The notes under the pieces are model-generated. The model was not told where the DNA came from. It saw nothing but the letters and a program-made list of their open reading frames with translations, and did not search any database. The position numbers were made by a program, and so were the translations under genes. This document shows, piece by piece, positions 1 through 10,954 of a stretch of DNA of 64,000 bases. This DNA comes from Rebecca billardiae RCC1528. Lineage: Eukaryota > Haptophyta. Where the stretch lies: the NCBI GenBank assembly GCA_965240325.2, contig OZ251230.1, positions 1,984,001 through 2,048,000 of the forward strand. Direction: 5' to 3'. Position 1 is the stretch's first letter. Every line of letters begins with the position of its first letter.

Positions 1-248
1 GCCGTCGCCCCGCGGCCCGCCCCGCAGCCCGGGCCGGCCGGCGGATTGGCGCGGCAGTCACTCGGTCCGCGCGGCGGGAGCGGGGCGGACGTGAGCCACG
101 ACTGGGCCCTGGGGCCCTGGCACAATAAGGCGGACGACGAACTGCGATGATGCGTAGTAGTCACTGTGTTGATGCTGCTGCTGCCTGATGATGAAGCCTG
201 ATGAGTGAATATCACTATCAGTGATGATGACGTGATGACGATGCCGAT
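1..248. other. Left-edge spacer, no gene seen
   Basis: GC-rich start followed from about 140 by a stretch rich in GAT and CTG/CTA trinucleotides. No reading frame with recognisable protein character was found. This is the 3' side of the minus-strand OTU-like gene. Confidence 0.5.
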
Positions 249-1472
249 TCACGTCGATCGCTTGCGATTGCTCATCGCCTGAAGAACGCGTGCCAGGAGC
301 GGCGCGAGCTCGGGGTCACGCGCGTACTCGCCAAGCCGCGACGGATCCGCCTGGATCGCCGCCAACGCGCGCGCCACGCGCGGGTCACGGGCAATGGCTG
401 CCACCTCGGCGAGAGCGCGCGGGCTCGCCGCGAGTCGCGCACGCATGGCAGCGGCAGCCGGGTCGGCGTCAGGATCGCCACCGTCATCGGCGCTCGAGAC
501 GCGCCCAGCCTCGTCGGGCCCTTCCATGCCCAGCAGTGTCGCCGGCGCGGCGCGCGGGAGGAGCGCGTGGAAGAGCACACCTTGGTCGTCGCCTTCGTCA
601 CGGCCTGTGCGGGCCAGGAGTGCCGCTGCCGCGGCTGCGCCCTCACCGCCCTCGGCGCCACCACCGCTGGCGGCACCCACTGTGTATGAACCGCCCTCGC
701 AGTGCACGACCCCCTCCGCATCATCGTCACAGCGCCAGCGGAGCGTGTCCAGGGCGAGGACGTGCAGCGCACTCGCGTTGTCGTACGTCGGCGAGCACAG
801 CGCGGCGATCTCGCGCACGCCGATCGTGCCGCCACTGCTGCCGCCACTGCTGCCGCCGTGAGCCCATGCGCACGGCTCGTACACACGCACGGGCCGACGC
901 AGCTCGTTGGCGAGGGCGACGAGCTCGGCGCCGCCGGCCCACTCACCGAGCTCGTACACACGCCGCAGGTACTCGATCGACGTCGCGCCCGGACCCAGCC
1001 GTCGCTTCGCAGCCATCGCGACTAGGTCCCCCGCGGCGATCGTCGCCCGGCCGCCAAGGATGAGGTGCCGGCCGCGCGAGGCGAGGGCTTCGACGGCGAG
1101 CTCGCGGAGGCGCATGGCGAGCGGCGGAAGGAACGGCGAGAGCATCCCAGTGTCGACGCCGTCCTCAGCGAACCTCAGCGCGATGCCCACAGCATGGTAG
1201 AGGCTGTCGCCGCCTGCGAGCGTGCGCGCCACGCCAAATGCGCGCGCAGGCGGCCCCGACGCGGGCGCGCCAGGCCCCACGGTCACGAGTGGGTACGTGG
1301 GCGTGCAAAGACCACGCGGGGAGCCGCCATCTAAATCTTCGCAGGAGATGGACCGCGCGCGCAGCCGCGACGAGCAACAGAGCGCACACGCGCCGAGGAG
1401 GCCCGCGGCGCGCATCCTGCTTCCGCTCCCACACAGCGGCGGCGGAAATGTGAAATGGAAATCGCGCGACAT
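249..1472 (-). CDS. OTU-fold protein with Cys-to-Ser active site and C-terminal STI1-like motif
   Basis: This is one uninterrupted frame of 407 residues. The OTU cysteine-protease fold is recognised from LAGGDSLYHAVG (residues 85-96), where OTU deubiquitinases have a DGNCLYRA-type motif, and from YLRRVYELGEWAGGAEL followed by VALANELRRPVRVYE, which matches the family's WGG..EL..LA....I.VY signature. The nucleophile position is Ser90 (codon 1203-1205, AGC), not Cys, and I do not see a clear terminal catalytic HYN/HW motif, so it may be a non-peptidase or a serine variant. The last 60 residues contain paired DP segments (ARDPRVARALAAIQADPSRL) typical of STI1/Hop chaperone-binding motifs. A second Met at 1415 is followed directly by a hydrophobic signal-like segment (LLGACALCC), so that start is equally likely and would target the secretory path. 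The Gly/Ala-rich linker around residues 265-290 is low complexity. Substrate unknown. Confidence 0.7.
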   Translation of the reverse strand: MSRDFHFTFPPPLCGSGSRMRAAGLLGACALCCSSRLRARSISCEDLDGGSPRGLCTPTYPLVTVGPGAPASGPPARAFGVARTLAGGDSLYHAVGIALRFAEDGVDTGMLSPFLPPLAMRLRELAVEALASRGRHLILGGRATIAAGDLVAMAAKRRLGPGATSIEYLRRVYELGEWAGGAELVALANELRRPVRVYEPCAWAHGGSSGGSSGGTIGVREIAALCSPTYDNASALHVLALDTLRWRCDDDAEGVVHCEGGSYTVGAASGGGAEGGEGAAAAAALLARTGRDEGDDQGVLFHALLPRAAPATLLGMEGPDEAGRVSSADDGGDPDADPAAAAMRARLAASPRALAEVAAIARDPRVARALAAIQADPSRLGEYARDPELAPLLARVLQAMSNRKRST

Positions 1473-1638
1473 TGTTTAGCCGGTGTAGTCTCTCAGATTC
1501 TACTTAAGTTAGTAGTACAAACTGTACTCGCCACACGGCCTGATGCAGCCAGGTTGTCTCAGGTCACAGGTGCCGATCGAGCAGCTCCGGGACAGCACGT
1601 GTGCCCCTGCGCGCCTGCGGACAGCGACCCACGCCTCA

Positions 1639-3445
1639 TCATGCGGGGCCGCCAGGCGCGCTCGGCGCGAGGTAGGAGCTGGCGGGTGTGGCCGCGGCCA
1701 TGGCGGGCTGCGCTGGGCTCGTGAGTGCGCCGAGCAGTGTCTGGATGTGCCCGGCCACCTCGCGGTTCGTGTCCATCAGGCTGCGGAAGTCGTCCACCTT
1801 GAAGTTGGACAGCACCTTGGCGAGCGCGTCCCGGTCCTTCATGGTCTTGAGCTGCGACTTGAGCTCATCGCCCTCCTGCGCGCGCGGGGCACGCACGCGC
1901 GGCGCGCGCGCGCGCGGTCGGCGGCGGTCGGCGCGGCCCGGCGGTCGGCGCGGGGCGTCGCGCGTGCGCGGCGGCACGCACCGACTGCGCCGAGGTGAGG
2001 TCCGTGCGCAGCTGCTCGACGAGCGAGCCCATCTGCGTCGCGCGCTCGAGCAGCAGCCTGTTCTCCTGCGCCAGCTTCGCCGCGTCCTCCTCCTGCTGCC
2101 CGTAGTGCTCCTCCTTGACGGCGGCGCGGCGGCGCGCGGCGCGCAGCTCCTTGTCGAGCTCGTCGTATCGCTGAGAGGCGCGCGCGAGCTCTCGAAAGTT
2201 CTCAGCGATCTGGTCCTTGGTCTCCTTGTGCAGCTCGAGCGTCTCGAGCGTCTTCTCGCGCTGCTTCCGGAACATGAAGGTGCTCAGCACGCGGTCCACC
2301 TTGGAGCGGTCCATCTCGTCCATCAGCCGTTGTCGCTCCTTCTCCGCGTGCGACGCGGCCGACGCGGCCGAGGCGGCGGTCGCCTGCAGCTGTGCGTTTT
2401 CCATGATGAGGAACTTGACGTCGTCCTGGAGCTTGGCGTGCGCCTCGGTGGCGTTCTGCAGCTCGAGCTTCGCGAGCCGCGCCTCGCCGTCCGCCTTGGT
2501 CTGCGCGTCGCGCGCCTCCTTCGCCTCCGCCTTCAGGCTGCCCAACACGCTCTGCAGCGAGCCCAGCCTCCCCTCCGCGACCTCAGCCGCGGCCTTGGCC
2601 TCGCTCAGCCCGGCGCGCGCGCGCGCGAGGTCCTTGTCCGTCTTCGCCTTGGCGGCGATCGCGTCGTCCCGCTTGGCCTGCAGCTCGCGCATGTCGACGT
2701 CGTACGTCGAGAACCGCCGCTTCAGCTCGTGCAGCTGCTCGGTCAGCGCGGACACGTCGGAGCGTAACGACTTCTCCGTCACCGCGCGATGCTCGAGCTG
2801 CCGCTGCAGGTTGACGCTCTCCGAGACGACCTGCTGCATGGCCGTGGCGTGCTCCGCCTTGAGCTGCGCGGCGCGGCGCGCGGCGCGGGGCGCGGGCGAC
2901 GCCGGTGAGCCCCGCCGCCGCGGCGCGCGGGCGCGACGGCCGCCGAGGAGCGCGCGTGGAGGGCCGCGGCTGGCGAGCTCGGCAAGGCGCACCCGCGCGT
3001 GCGCGCGAGCGCGCGCCGCGGCGAGCGCCCGCGTGCGGGGCAGCCGCAGTGCGTCGCTCGCGCGCGCGCGCGGAAGGGAGGCGGGTCCGAGCGGCAGCGC
3101 CGGGCCGCCGGGCCGTACCGCACCTTGTCTACCACCGCCTCTGCCCTCGCGCGCTCCTCGTGCGCGCGCTGCTCCGAGAGCTGCGCCTGCATCTTCTCCT
3201 GCACCGCGCGATCGAGCCGCTGCTCAGACGCTGCGAGGGCCGACTGCGAGCGCTGCTCCATGTCTGCGTACTGGTGGCGGAGCTGCGCCATCATGTCGTC
3301 GAGGCCGCCGTCGCCGGAGAGCTGTGGCGGTGGGAGCGACGACGGCACGTACCCTCCCTGTGCCCGCGAGATGGGCGGCTGGTGCATCGGCAGGCCGCCG
3401 CCGCCGCCGCCGCCGCCACCGCCATAGGAGCTACTGCGCGCGCCT

Positions 3446-3479
<34 letters not shown>

Positions 3480-3780
3480 ACCCCGCGCCACCGGCCTGGG
3501 CGGCGAGGCCCGTCGCGCCACTCGCCTGCCCGCCGTGCTCGCGCATGTACTTCATCTCGAGCTCGAGGAAGTAGATCTGCTGCTGCAGGTTGTAGATGTA
3601 TTCCTTCTCGAGCGCGCCGCCGCTATTCGCGCGCGGGGTGCCGCCAAACGCGCCCGGGGCGCTCGGGTCGGTGGGGGAGCCGCCGCGTGGCGAGTACGAC
3701 GGGACGGAGACGGGCTTGGTGCCGTACCGCCCGAGCGCGTTCGTCTTCGACGTCGTGCCCACCTGGGGCAACGCCTTCAT
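1639..3780 (-). CDS. Coiled-coil protein, three exons (complement of 3124..3780, 1982..2863, 1639..1875)
   Basis: Joining exons 3780-3124, 2863-1982 and 1875-1639 gives 591 residues. Both introns (260 and 106 bp) are phase 0 with GTGCG donors and GCGCAG acceptors. The N-terminus (about 1-55) is Ser/Pro-rich. A helical segment EKEYIYNLQQQIYFLELEMK follows at about 56-80, then two Gly runs encoded by GCC-type triplet repeats near 3396-3478, then a long heptad-rich coiled coil (about 165-555) and a disordered Ala/Pro tail. The start at 3780 is the first Met outside the shared promoter; an upstream in-frame extension would run into the divergent gene. The EYIYNLQQQIYFLELE segment is reminiscent of flagellar and basal-body coiled-coil proteins, but I cannot name a family. 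The spacer of 154 bp to the divergent phosphatase-like gene suggests a shared promoter. Confidence 0.75.
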
Positions 3781-3934
3781 CGATCGCGCGAACGCGAGCG
3801 GCGCCGCCACCCTTTTGAACACGGGCGAAGGCCGCCAACCGCCTCGATAAATATTATTGGGCGCGCGCGAAAACGAGCAGGTGCCTGCACCGCGACCGAC
3901 GCAGAAAAAAACGCGTTGCCTCGACTGGAGCACG
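3781..3934. promoter_or_regulatory. Bidirectional promoter region
   Basis: This 154-bp spacer lies between the start codons of the minus-strand coiled-coil gene and the plus-strand DUF229 gene. An AT-rich core (gataaatattattg, about 3845-3858) stands out from the GC-rich surroundings and could serve a TATA/initiator role. Assignment rests on position and composition only. Confidence 0.4.
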
Positions 3935-5101
3935 ATGGTGGGCACGATGGCGGCCAGCCTCGCGGCGCTGCTCATCACGGGCTCTTCCGCCGCCGGCGAC
4001 GTTGGCGCCGACGCCGCGAGCGCCGCGTGCACGGCGCACCCGCGCTTCGCGGCGCTCGATCCCTCGACGCGCGCGCTCACCATGGACTGCGGCCGCAGCT
4101 GGGAGGTGGACGTGCTTGCGGACGAGGACTGCGCGGCGCGCTGCCACGCGCGCTACACGCTCGGCTGGGAGGCGATGGAGGTGAACCTGTACCGCGGGCC
4201 GGTGGCGGTGGAGCACGAGTATGCGCATGCGTACTGCGACGTCTGGGGCTTCGGCCGCGCCGAGCAGGTCTTCGCCCAGCCGCGCGAGCGAGCGGCGGTC
4301 GCGGCGGGCGCGCGCGCCGCGCGCAAGTCGGCGCCGCGCGGCACGCTCACGCGCGACGTGGTGATGGTGCTCGTCGAGGGCGCGAGCGGCGCGCAGCTCG
4401 CCACGGCGCTGCCGCGCACGCTGCGCGAGCTCGCCGAGCTCGAGGAGCCCTTCGGCCTGCGCCTGCATACGCTCAGCCAGCAGCGGGCCCCGCCGCCAGC
4501 GGCTGACGGCACGCGCGCGCGCGCGTGGGCTGAGCTGCTGGGCGGACCGGCGGGCGGCGACGGCGCGCCGAGCGGCGGCGAGTCGCTGGCGTGCGCGTTC
4601 GCGCGGCGCGGGTACGTCACGTCGCTCGCCGCCACGCGCTGCCACTCGCCCGCGCTCGACGCCGCCGGCGCCACTCTCGAGGCGGCGGCGGCGCCGTGGC
4701 GCGGCGGCGCGCGCCCGCCGGACGTCGACGGCGCCGCCGGCAGCGGCGCGGCGGCGTCATGCTGGGACCACCTGCTGCTCGAGCCGTTCTGCACGCCCGC
4801 GCTGCAGCGCCCCGCCGGCGCCGGGCGCGTGCGCGCCTGCCTCGGCGGCGAGCCCGTCCACCGTTACGCCCTTAACTATTCGGAGCAGCTGCTCGGCACC
4901 ACCGTGCGCCGCGCCGCTCGCGAGAGCGAGCCGCAGGCTGGCGCCGCCGGCAGCGCGGCAGGCGGCGGCGGGGCCGCGGAGGTGCAGGGCGTGCTCTACG
5001 CCGGCGTCCCGCGCCTCGCCGTGCTCGCGCTCGAGCTGGAGGCCGCCGAGCCAGCGCCGCCCACGGGCACCCTGTCCGCGTCGGAGGCGCGCGCGGGCGC
5101 A

Positions 5102-5132
<31 letters not shown>

Positions 5133-6475
5133 CGGAGGCAGCCGAGGCCGCGGCCGCGCCGCCGGCATCGGCCGCCGCCGGTCTGGATGGCGACCTCGCC
5201 GCGTGGATCGTCGGGCTGTGCGCGCAGCGCCGCGCGCTCCGCGCGCCGCAGCCCATCTTCGTCCTCTGGTCCGACGGCGGCGCCTCGGCGGACCAAGTAT
5301 CGGCCATGCATTTTGCCCTGCCCACTTTCCTGCTCTCGGTGCGGCCGGGCGCGGCCGAGGCGCTCGCGGCGAGCGCGCGGCGCGCGCTGAGCCCTGCGCA
5401 CGTGCGCGCGACCGTGCTCGACCTGCTCGGCGCGGAGCCGGCGCAGCCCAGCGCGGCGGCCGAGGGCGCGCCCGCGGCGCCGTCCCTGCTGCGCGCGCCC
5501 GCCGGCGCGGACGGCGCGGGCGCTGGCGAGGGCCAGCCGGCGCCGCCCACGCCCGGGGAGACGGGCGAGCAGGCGGCGGCGGCGGCGCGCGCGACCGCAG
5601 GCGCCGCCGAGGCGTCCGCACCGGCCGAGCCTGCGCACCCCGCGCGCGAGCGCGCCGCGCGCGCGCCCGGCGCGGCGTTCAGCTGCTCGCGCGAGGCGGC
5701 CGCGGCCGCGCGGCCGACGCGGTGCGTGGAGCGAGCGGTCGAGCCGCCGGCCGCGGACGCGGTGCTGCGCGTGCGCGCGCAGGCGGACCTGCCCACGTGC
5801 GCCCACGCGCCCACGTACGCCAGCCTCTCCCCCGACGGCGTGCTCGCTGTGCACGGCTGCGACAACGGCACGCGCGCATCCTACTCTCTCGGCCTTGACC
5901 CGCGCGCGTTTGCGCTGCCGCCGCCGCGGCCGGGCGCGCCGGCGCGCGCGCGGCTGCCGGCGGGGGCGGAGACGGCGTTCGTGTACTGCCACGCGCCGGC
6001 GGCCGCCGGCGCGCAGCAGCAGCAGGCGCAGCCGCCGCAGCCGCCGCCGCAGCCGCAGCGCCGGCAGCTGCGCAGCGCCGGCCCGGAGCGTCCCGCCTCC
6101 GAAGGCGCGCCGGCCGCGGACGGCGGCGCGCGCGCGCGCCGCGTGACGGCGGCGGCCGAGGCCGACTCGGCGGCCGAGCTCGGCGATGGGTGGATGTACG
6201 GCGTCGAGCCCGCGCTGACGCCGTGCGAGGCCGCCGCCGCGCCGCGCCGCGCCTCCAACCACGCCGTCCTGCGACACCGCTGCGACGTGCAACGCGGCGC
6301 GCGCCCAGCCCTCAACGTGCGCGTGCGCAACGCGCGCCGGCCGGCGCTCGCGCGTGAGCTGGCGCGCGCGCGCGCGCGCGCGCTGCGCGCGCTCGGCGTG
6401 GCGGCGCGCCGGCCAGGAGCCGCCGACGCCGCCGACGGCGTGAGCGACGCCGACGCCGCGGCCGACGCCGACGCC

Positions 6476-6512
<37 letters not shown>

Positions 6513-7657
6513 GCGCCGTCGAGCGCAACGCCTCGCTCGCGTGGCTGCACGCACACGGCGCGCGCGGCCTGTCGGTGGCGGTGGTGCTGATCGACTCGAT
6601 CTCGGCGGTGCGCTTCCGCGAGCTGATGCCGCAGACGCACGCCTTCTTCGCGCGGCGCTCCGCCAGCGCCGCCCCGCGCCGCGCGGCCGCGCCAGCGTCC
6701 GCGCGGCCGGCGCGGGCCGAGGCGGAGCGCGGGTGGGCGGCCTTCGACTTTGAGCGCTTCTCGACGGTGGGCCCCAACTCGCCGTTCAACCAGATCCCGC
6801 TGCTCTCCGGCTTCGCTGGCTCGGAGTACGCGTCCGAGCAGCGCGGCCTCGGCCTGCCCTGCGGCGTGCGCTCGGGCTGGCCCTTCGCGCGGCCGCGCGC
6901 CAACCACTCGTGCGACCGCTGGCTGTTTGGTCGGTACGCTGACGCCGGGTACGCGACCGCGTTCGCGAGCAACATGTGCGACTGGGGCGTGATGGAGGAG
7001 GTGCACCCGCTGCGCACGGCGCACCCGCCCGCGCACCACCGCCTCGTCGAGCCGTGGTGCCACGCCGAGTACGACGTGGACAAGCTCTACTTCCGCTGGC
7101 TGCGGCGCTGCCTCGGCGACGCGCCCGCGCACGCGCCGCTGCTCGAGTACACGCGCGCGTTCCTGCGCAACTACGCGGACGTGCCGCGGCTCGCGTGGGG
7201 CGTGCTGCTCGAGGGGCACGAGCCGACCGGCGTCGCCGCGCGCTCGCTCGACGCCGACCTCGCCGCGCACCTCGCCGACCTCGAGCGCGCGCACGGCGAC
7301 GAGCTCGGCCTCGTGCTGCTCAGCGACCACGGCATCCACTACGGGCCGCTGTACGACGCGTCGGAGGGCGTGCGCGCGGAGCACGTGCGGCCGATGCTGC
7401 ACGTCGCGCTGCCGCACGGCTGGCTCCGCGCGCACCCGCGCGCGGCCGCGAGCCTGTGCGCCAACCAGCGGCGCCTCGTGACCGCGTTCGACGTGCACGC
7501 CACGCTCGCGCACGTGCTCGCGCTGCCCGGCGCGCCGTCGTACCCGCAGTGGGCGTCGCACCGGCGGCAGCCGCCCATCTCGCTCCTCGAGCCCGTCCCC
7601 GCCTCGCGCGACTGCGAGGACGCGTGGATCCCGAGCACGCACTGCCCGTGCGCGTGA
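3935..7657 (+). CDS. Secreted protein with two DUF229 (alkaline-phosphatase-like) modules, the first degenerate
   Basis: The product has 1240 residues; the start at 3935 (or Met5 at 3947) gives an immediate signal peptide, MAASLAALLITGSSAAG. The C-terminal half matches DUF229 (PF02995, alkaline phosphatase superfamily): VVLIDSISAVRFRELMPQT (about 882-900, nucleophile-type D[ST]xS), FSTVGPNSPFNQIPLLSGF, LFGRYADAGYATAFASN and the metal-ligand motif LVLLSDHGIHYG (about 1127). An N-terminal module repeats the same order in decayed form: VVMVLVEGASGAQL (about 142), RRGYVTSLAATRC, FVLWSDGGAS (about 442) and ALPTFLLSVRPGAAEAL. Each module is preceded by a Cys-rich segment (CTAHPRFAAL...C and CAHAPTYASL...C). 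The linkers are Ala/Gly-rich with an Ala run coded by GCG repeats at about 6476-6512. Probably extracellular or luminal, acting on a phosphate, sulfate or phosphoglycan group; substrate unknown. Confidence 0.8.
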
Positions 7658-8346
7658 GGAGGAGGGCGCCTCGGTTATGTCCACGAGGGGATGAGCGCGG
7701 CGGCCATTGTGATTTACTGATTTTTAAGATTCTGAGATAAAGGCAGGAGATGCTTCGACGAGATTCTGAACAATATCATACCCCCATATGGGGGTATACC
7801 ACTATACCCCCATCAGGTGACCCCCATCGGAGGTGGGGGTATGGGGGGGGTACGCACATAATTTTTACGACCGTCGTTTGGGTGTCTTGGTCTGTTGCCG
7901 CGTCGCATGTGTGGAACTACCCGAGCCCTGCTCCGAATTGTGCGAGGGCTGCGTATTCGGCTTCGTCTTTTTCTGCGTCGAGATTGTCGTGATGAATATT
8001 GAGCTCGCACGTCTCGGACTCTCGGTAGGCCCACGAGCGCCGCCGACTGGCGCCCACAGGCTCACACATATGAGACGCGGTTGGAAAACCGCACCCCAAA
8101 CGGTACCGTACTCAGCTTCCACCCAGCCCTACCCGACCGGTACATATGGGCGGTGACAGTTGGCGGGCGTCAATCTCGCCTGCCTGAGCTGTGTGCGTCT
8201 CTTATTCTTAGTAAACTGTACGGTCTTTGGACCTGAATCGGAGCATTTACCGACACGGTTCCGAACTGGGGCTCTCAGGGGTAAAACCCGCCGACAACCA
8301 AGGAACACGCGTCCACACACCTCGACCACCGCGGCGGACCACAAAG
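7658..8346. other. Spacer with G-rich/C-rich inverted motif cluster
   Basis: There is no convincing gene between the DUF229 stop and the cyclin start. The notable content is 7778-7850, where TACCCCCAT and its complement ATGGGGGTA recur in alternating orientation and end in runs of five to eight G. The remainder is of lower GC than the genes and probably holds the 3' end and the cyclin promoter. Confidence 0.5.
7778..7852. repeat. TACCCCCAT / ATGGGGGTA alternating motif cluster
   Basis: Four to five copies of a CCCCCAT/ATGGGGG motif lie within 75 bp, some as a direct palindrome (tacccccatatgggggta). The G runs at 7832-7850 could form a G-quadruplex, and the palindromic pair a hairpin. Confidence 0.6.
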
Positions 8347-9231
8347 ATGAACGAGGCCGCGCTCATCCACGACTCCCCAACAGACATCACGGAGGGGCCC
8401 ACGAGCCCACGCCCCGTGAGAAAGCTCAGACCGTCGAGCACGACGTGCGCGACGGTCGCCGACCTGGCGATCGCCCACCAGCACAGGCTGCAGAAGCGCG
8501 CGTCCACGTCGGCGCTCGAGCTGCCCGCCACCGCGCGCGCGCTCGACCTCGCGGCATGGCGACACGAGCCGCACGACGTGATCGACGCGGGCATCGCCGC
8601 TGCGCTCTTCGTCCACCTCGACGCGAGCGTGCGCGACGGCGCCCCCGCGGGCGCCGCCTTCGAGCCGCAATTCGCCGCGTCGCAACTGTGCACCTTTGAC
8701 GAGGTCGAATGCGCCGCCGCGCTGCGCCTGCTCCGCTCCGAGCTCGACCTGGACGACGCGTCGCCGATCATCGCGCTGGCTCTCATCGAGCGGTGCATCC
8801 TCGCGACACCCGACCACCGGCTCCTCACGCTCGCGAACTGGCGCGCCGTCCTTGCGACCGCCATCAGCCTCGCGCACAAGATGGCCTCGGACGAAGCGCC
8901 GCGCAGCCGCGAGATCGCCGTGGTGGCGAGCGTCGCGCTGGGCGAGCCGGGCCTGAAGCTCGGCGCGCTCGAGGCGCACATGTCGGAGCTGCTCGGCTAC
9001 CAACTACATGTCTCGCAGGCGGCCTTCTTCCGCTACCACACCGCCGTGCGCGAGCTCGGGCAGCAGCGCGTCGCGCTCGCATACTGGAGCGCGCTCGACT
9101 GCGGCCGCGGCGCCGACTCTGACGCCGCGCTGAGCAGGCGAGACAGCAGCGTCGCCGGCAGCCTTGACGATCCGATGTCGTCGGATTGCGACCTGGCCTC
9201 CGACGACGGGCTGTTCGACGACTGGTGCTGA
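8347..9231 (+). CDS. Cyclin-box protein (PHO80/P-type-like)
   Basis: The product has 294 residues; the first ATG in frame is at 8347. Residues about 120-240 match a cyclin N-terminal box: SPIIALALIERCIL, then NWRAVLATAISLAHKMASDE (the conserved NW..VL..A..LA.K..DD helix 3), then LGALEAHMSELLGYQLHVSQAAFFRYH, which corresponds to the LN.LE..FL..L.F.L.VS...F..Y part of PHO80-like/P-type cyclins. The family binds a cyclin-dependent kinase; nutrient signalling or cell-cycle roles are known for relatives but cannot be assigned here. The flanks are disordered: a Ser/Thr/Pro-rich N-terminus and an acidic Ser/Asp-rich C-terminus. No intron was needed to complete the frame. Confidence 0.75.
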   Translation: MNEAALIHDSPTDITEGPTSPRPVRKLRPSSTTCATVADLAIAHQHRLQKRASTSALELPATARALDLAAWRHEPHDVIDAGIAAALFVHLDASVRDGAPAGAAFEPQFAASQLCTFDEVECAAALRLLRSELDLDDASPIIALALIERCILATPDHRLLTLANWRAVLATAISLAHKMASDEAPRSREIAVVASVALGEPGLKLGALEAHMSELLGYQLHVSQAAFFRYHTAVRELGQQRVALAYWSALDCGRGADSDAALSRRDSSVAGSLDDPMSSDCDLASDDGLFDDWC

Positions 9232-10684
9232 TTGTCGCGACTCGGATATCAGACTGTTAGACTGTGCTCGGAGTCAGCTTCAGTTTGATCTGCGGAACTT
9301 GTGGGCTGCCAACTTTCGCGTCGTCGGCTGCGTGAGATTGAAGGGTCACGAGCGAGCGAGCGCAGGTGTGTGTGCGGGTTGCGGTCGGAAGACTGTGACT
9401 GCGAATTGCAGAATTCAGGGCCAAGTACATATTATTACTGCTGAGAATGAGCTGAATGAGGTAGAGAATCGTCATATTATGATGAGCAGCAGACTTCGCG
9501 TTCCACAAAGCGTCCAACATTCATTCGCAGCCCATGTTTGATGCGTTCTCATGGGCAACCAGCCAATCACGGTGTAGGTTCAAGGCCCATATTGCTCGAA
9601 AGACGAATCTGACTCGAAGAGACCACGGTATCTCATAGTCATACGGAATGTGTGTTGCCGGCGCACCGAAGCAGGCATGTGGGCCGGTGAGGTCGTAATA
9701 ATGCGCGCGCCGAAAAAAATGTTCTAGAAGTTGTCTTCCCGCGTCCGTGGGTCCAGGGGGGCGGGTCGTAGTTTTCAGGAGGATGTGGAAACACACAGCA
9801 AAAAGGCCGGAAAAACAATTGAATCGCCCAAATCGCTTTCGAACGATGGGTGACACAACTCACAACTCACATTCTCACAACTCCCGTCCGCGCCGTGCTT
9901 GTCGAGATCCTCATAACCGGAGGGCAGCGAGCGTTGCGAGTCAACGTGGGACCTGGCATGGGTGATACGTGTGTCTCGATGTCCCGCAACGCGTCCCTCC
10001 CGTGCTGCTGAGGTCTGTGGGCATCAACGCGCTCGTCGCAGCATCATGATCATTCCCGCACCTGAATCCCCACCTGTCTGCATCAGTGCCTGACGAGGTT
10101 GCTTGGAGCGCACTCAACCCCTTGCCGCCGTACTGTTCAGGGCGGAACTCCATCGCAATATTGAAGCATGCGGCTGCCCTTGACAAACGTAGGTAGGCAC
10201 ATGCGCCCCCCGCTCCCACTGCGACAGCCAATGTGATCGTCGAGCGGTCGCCGGTCCGGGAGCAATTTTAGCGGCGCGCCAGCGGCTCCACCAACAGAGG
10301 CGGGGCCTTGTGCTGTAAGTATAGCAATCATGGATCGACTCGCGAGCACGGGCGCAGTCAGCAAGCCGTGCGCCATGCCCACGCCTCTGCCACGGGCACT
10401 CACGGTATTACACGCGGACGTTGTACTGGCTGACGTCGGTCTTATCGTCGTCAGGCGGGCGCCGATACGAAACGAAGCCTGGTAACTACTGATAAATGAA
10501 GCAGTTCGACTTAATTTGCTCGCCAGTTGGGCCGAGCAGTCTGCATAAGTAGCAGAGTAGTATTAATAAGACCCTAGTCTACAGGCTGCAGCCGATGGCA
10601 GCGGTCGTCTGCATCAGACCGGCGCACGTTCGGACGTGGTGTCTGGAGTGAAGTGAGCGACACGCGCGGCTCCGCGGACGACAC
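9232..10684. other. Gene-poor spacer
   Basis: The stretch is lower in GC than flanking genes with no protein-like frame I can support. A 111-codon minus-strand frame (9521-9856) has unusual low-bias composition but no recognisable motif. It lies between the 3' ends of the cyclin (plus) and aminotransferase (minus) genes, so it should contain both transcript ends. Confidence 0.5.
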
Positions 10685-10721
10685 TATAACTATAACTATC
10701 TATCTATCTATCTATCTATCT

Positions 10722-10759
<38 letters not shown>

Positions 10760-10760
10760 T
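10685..10760. repeat. Compound microsatellite (CTAT)n-(CT)n-(TA)n
   Basis: Directly visible as consecutive runs: CTAT/CTAA repeats from about 10685, a pure CT run around 10733-10745, and a TA run to about 10760. It sits about 200 bp beyond the stop codon of the minus-strand aminotransferase. Confidence 0.95.
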
Positions 10761-10954
10761 TGTCAGGCGGGGACTACGGAGTCTAGACTCCACGATGCGA
10801 GCGATCGTATACTCGGCCGATTTCCCGTCCTCGCCGATGAGAAGTTGAAAGTAGATGGAGTCAACCAAGAAGAATCCAAGATCGATCTTCTCCACGGTCT
10901 CCACCCCTTCATAATCATACGCAGTCTGCACAGGCTGCTCTCGCCTCTCAGCGC

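Noticed and set aside
9521-9856. 111-codon minus-strand frame in the 9-10 kb spacer
   Set aside because: Composition is odd for this genome and I recognise no motif; it may be chance in AT-richer DNA.
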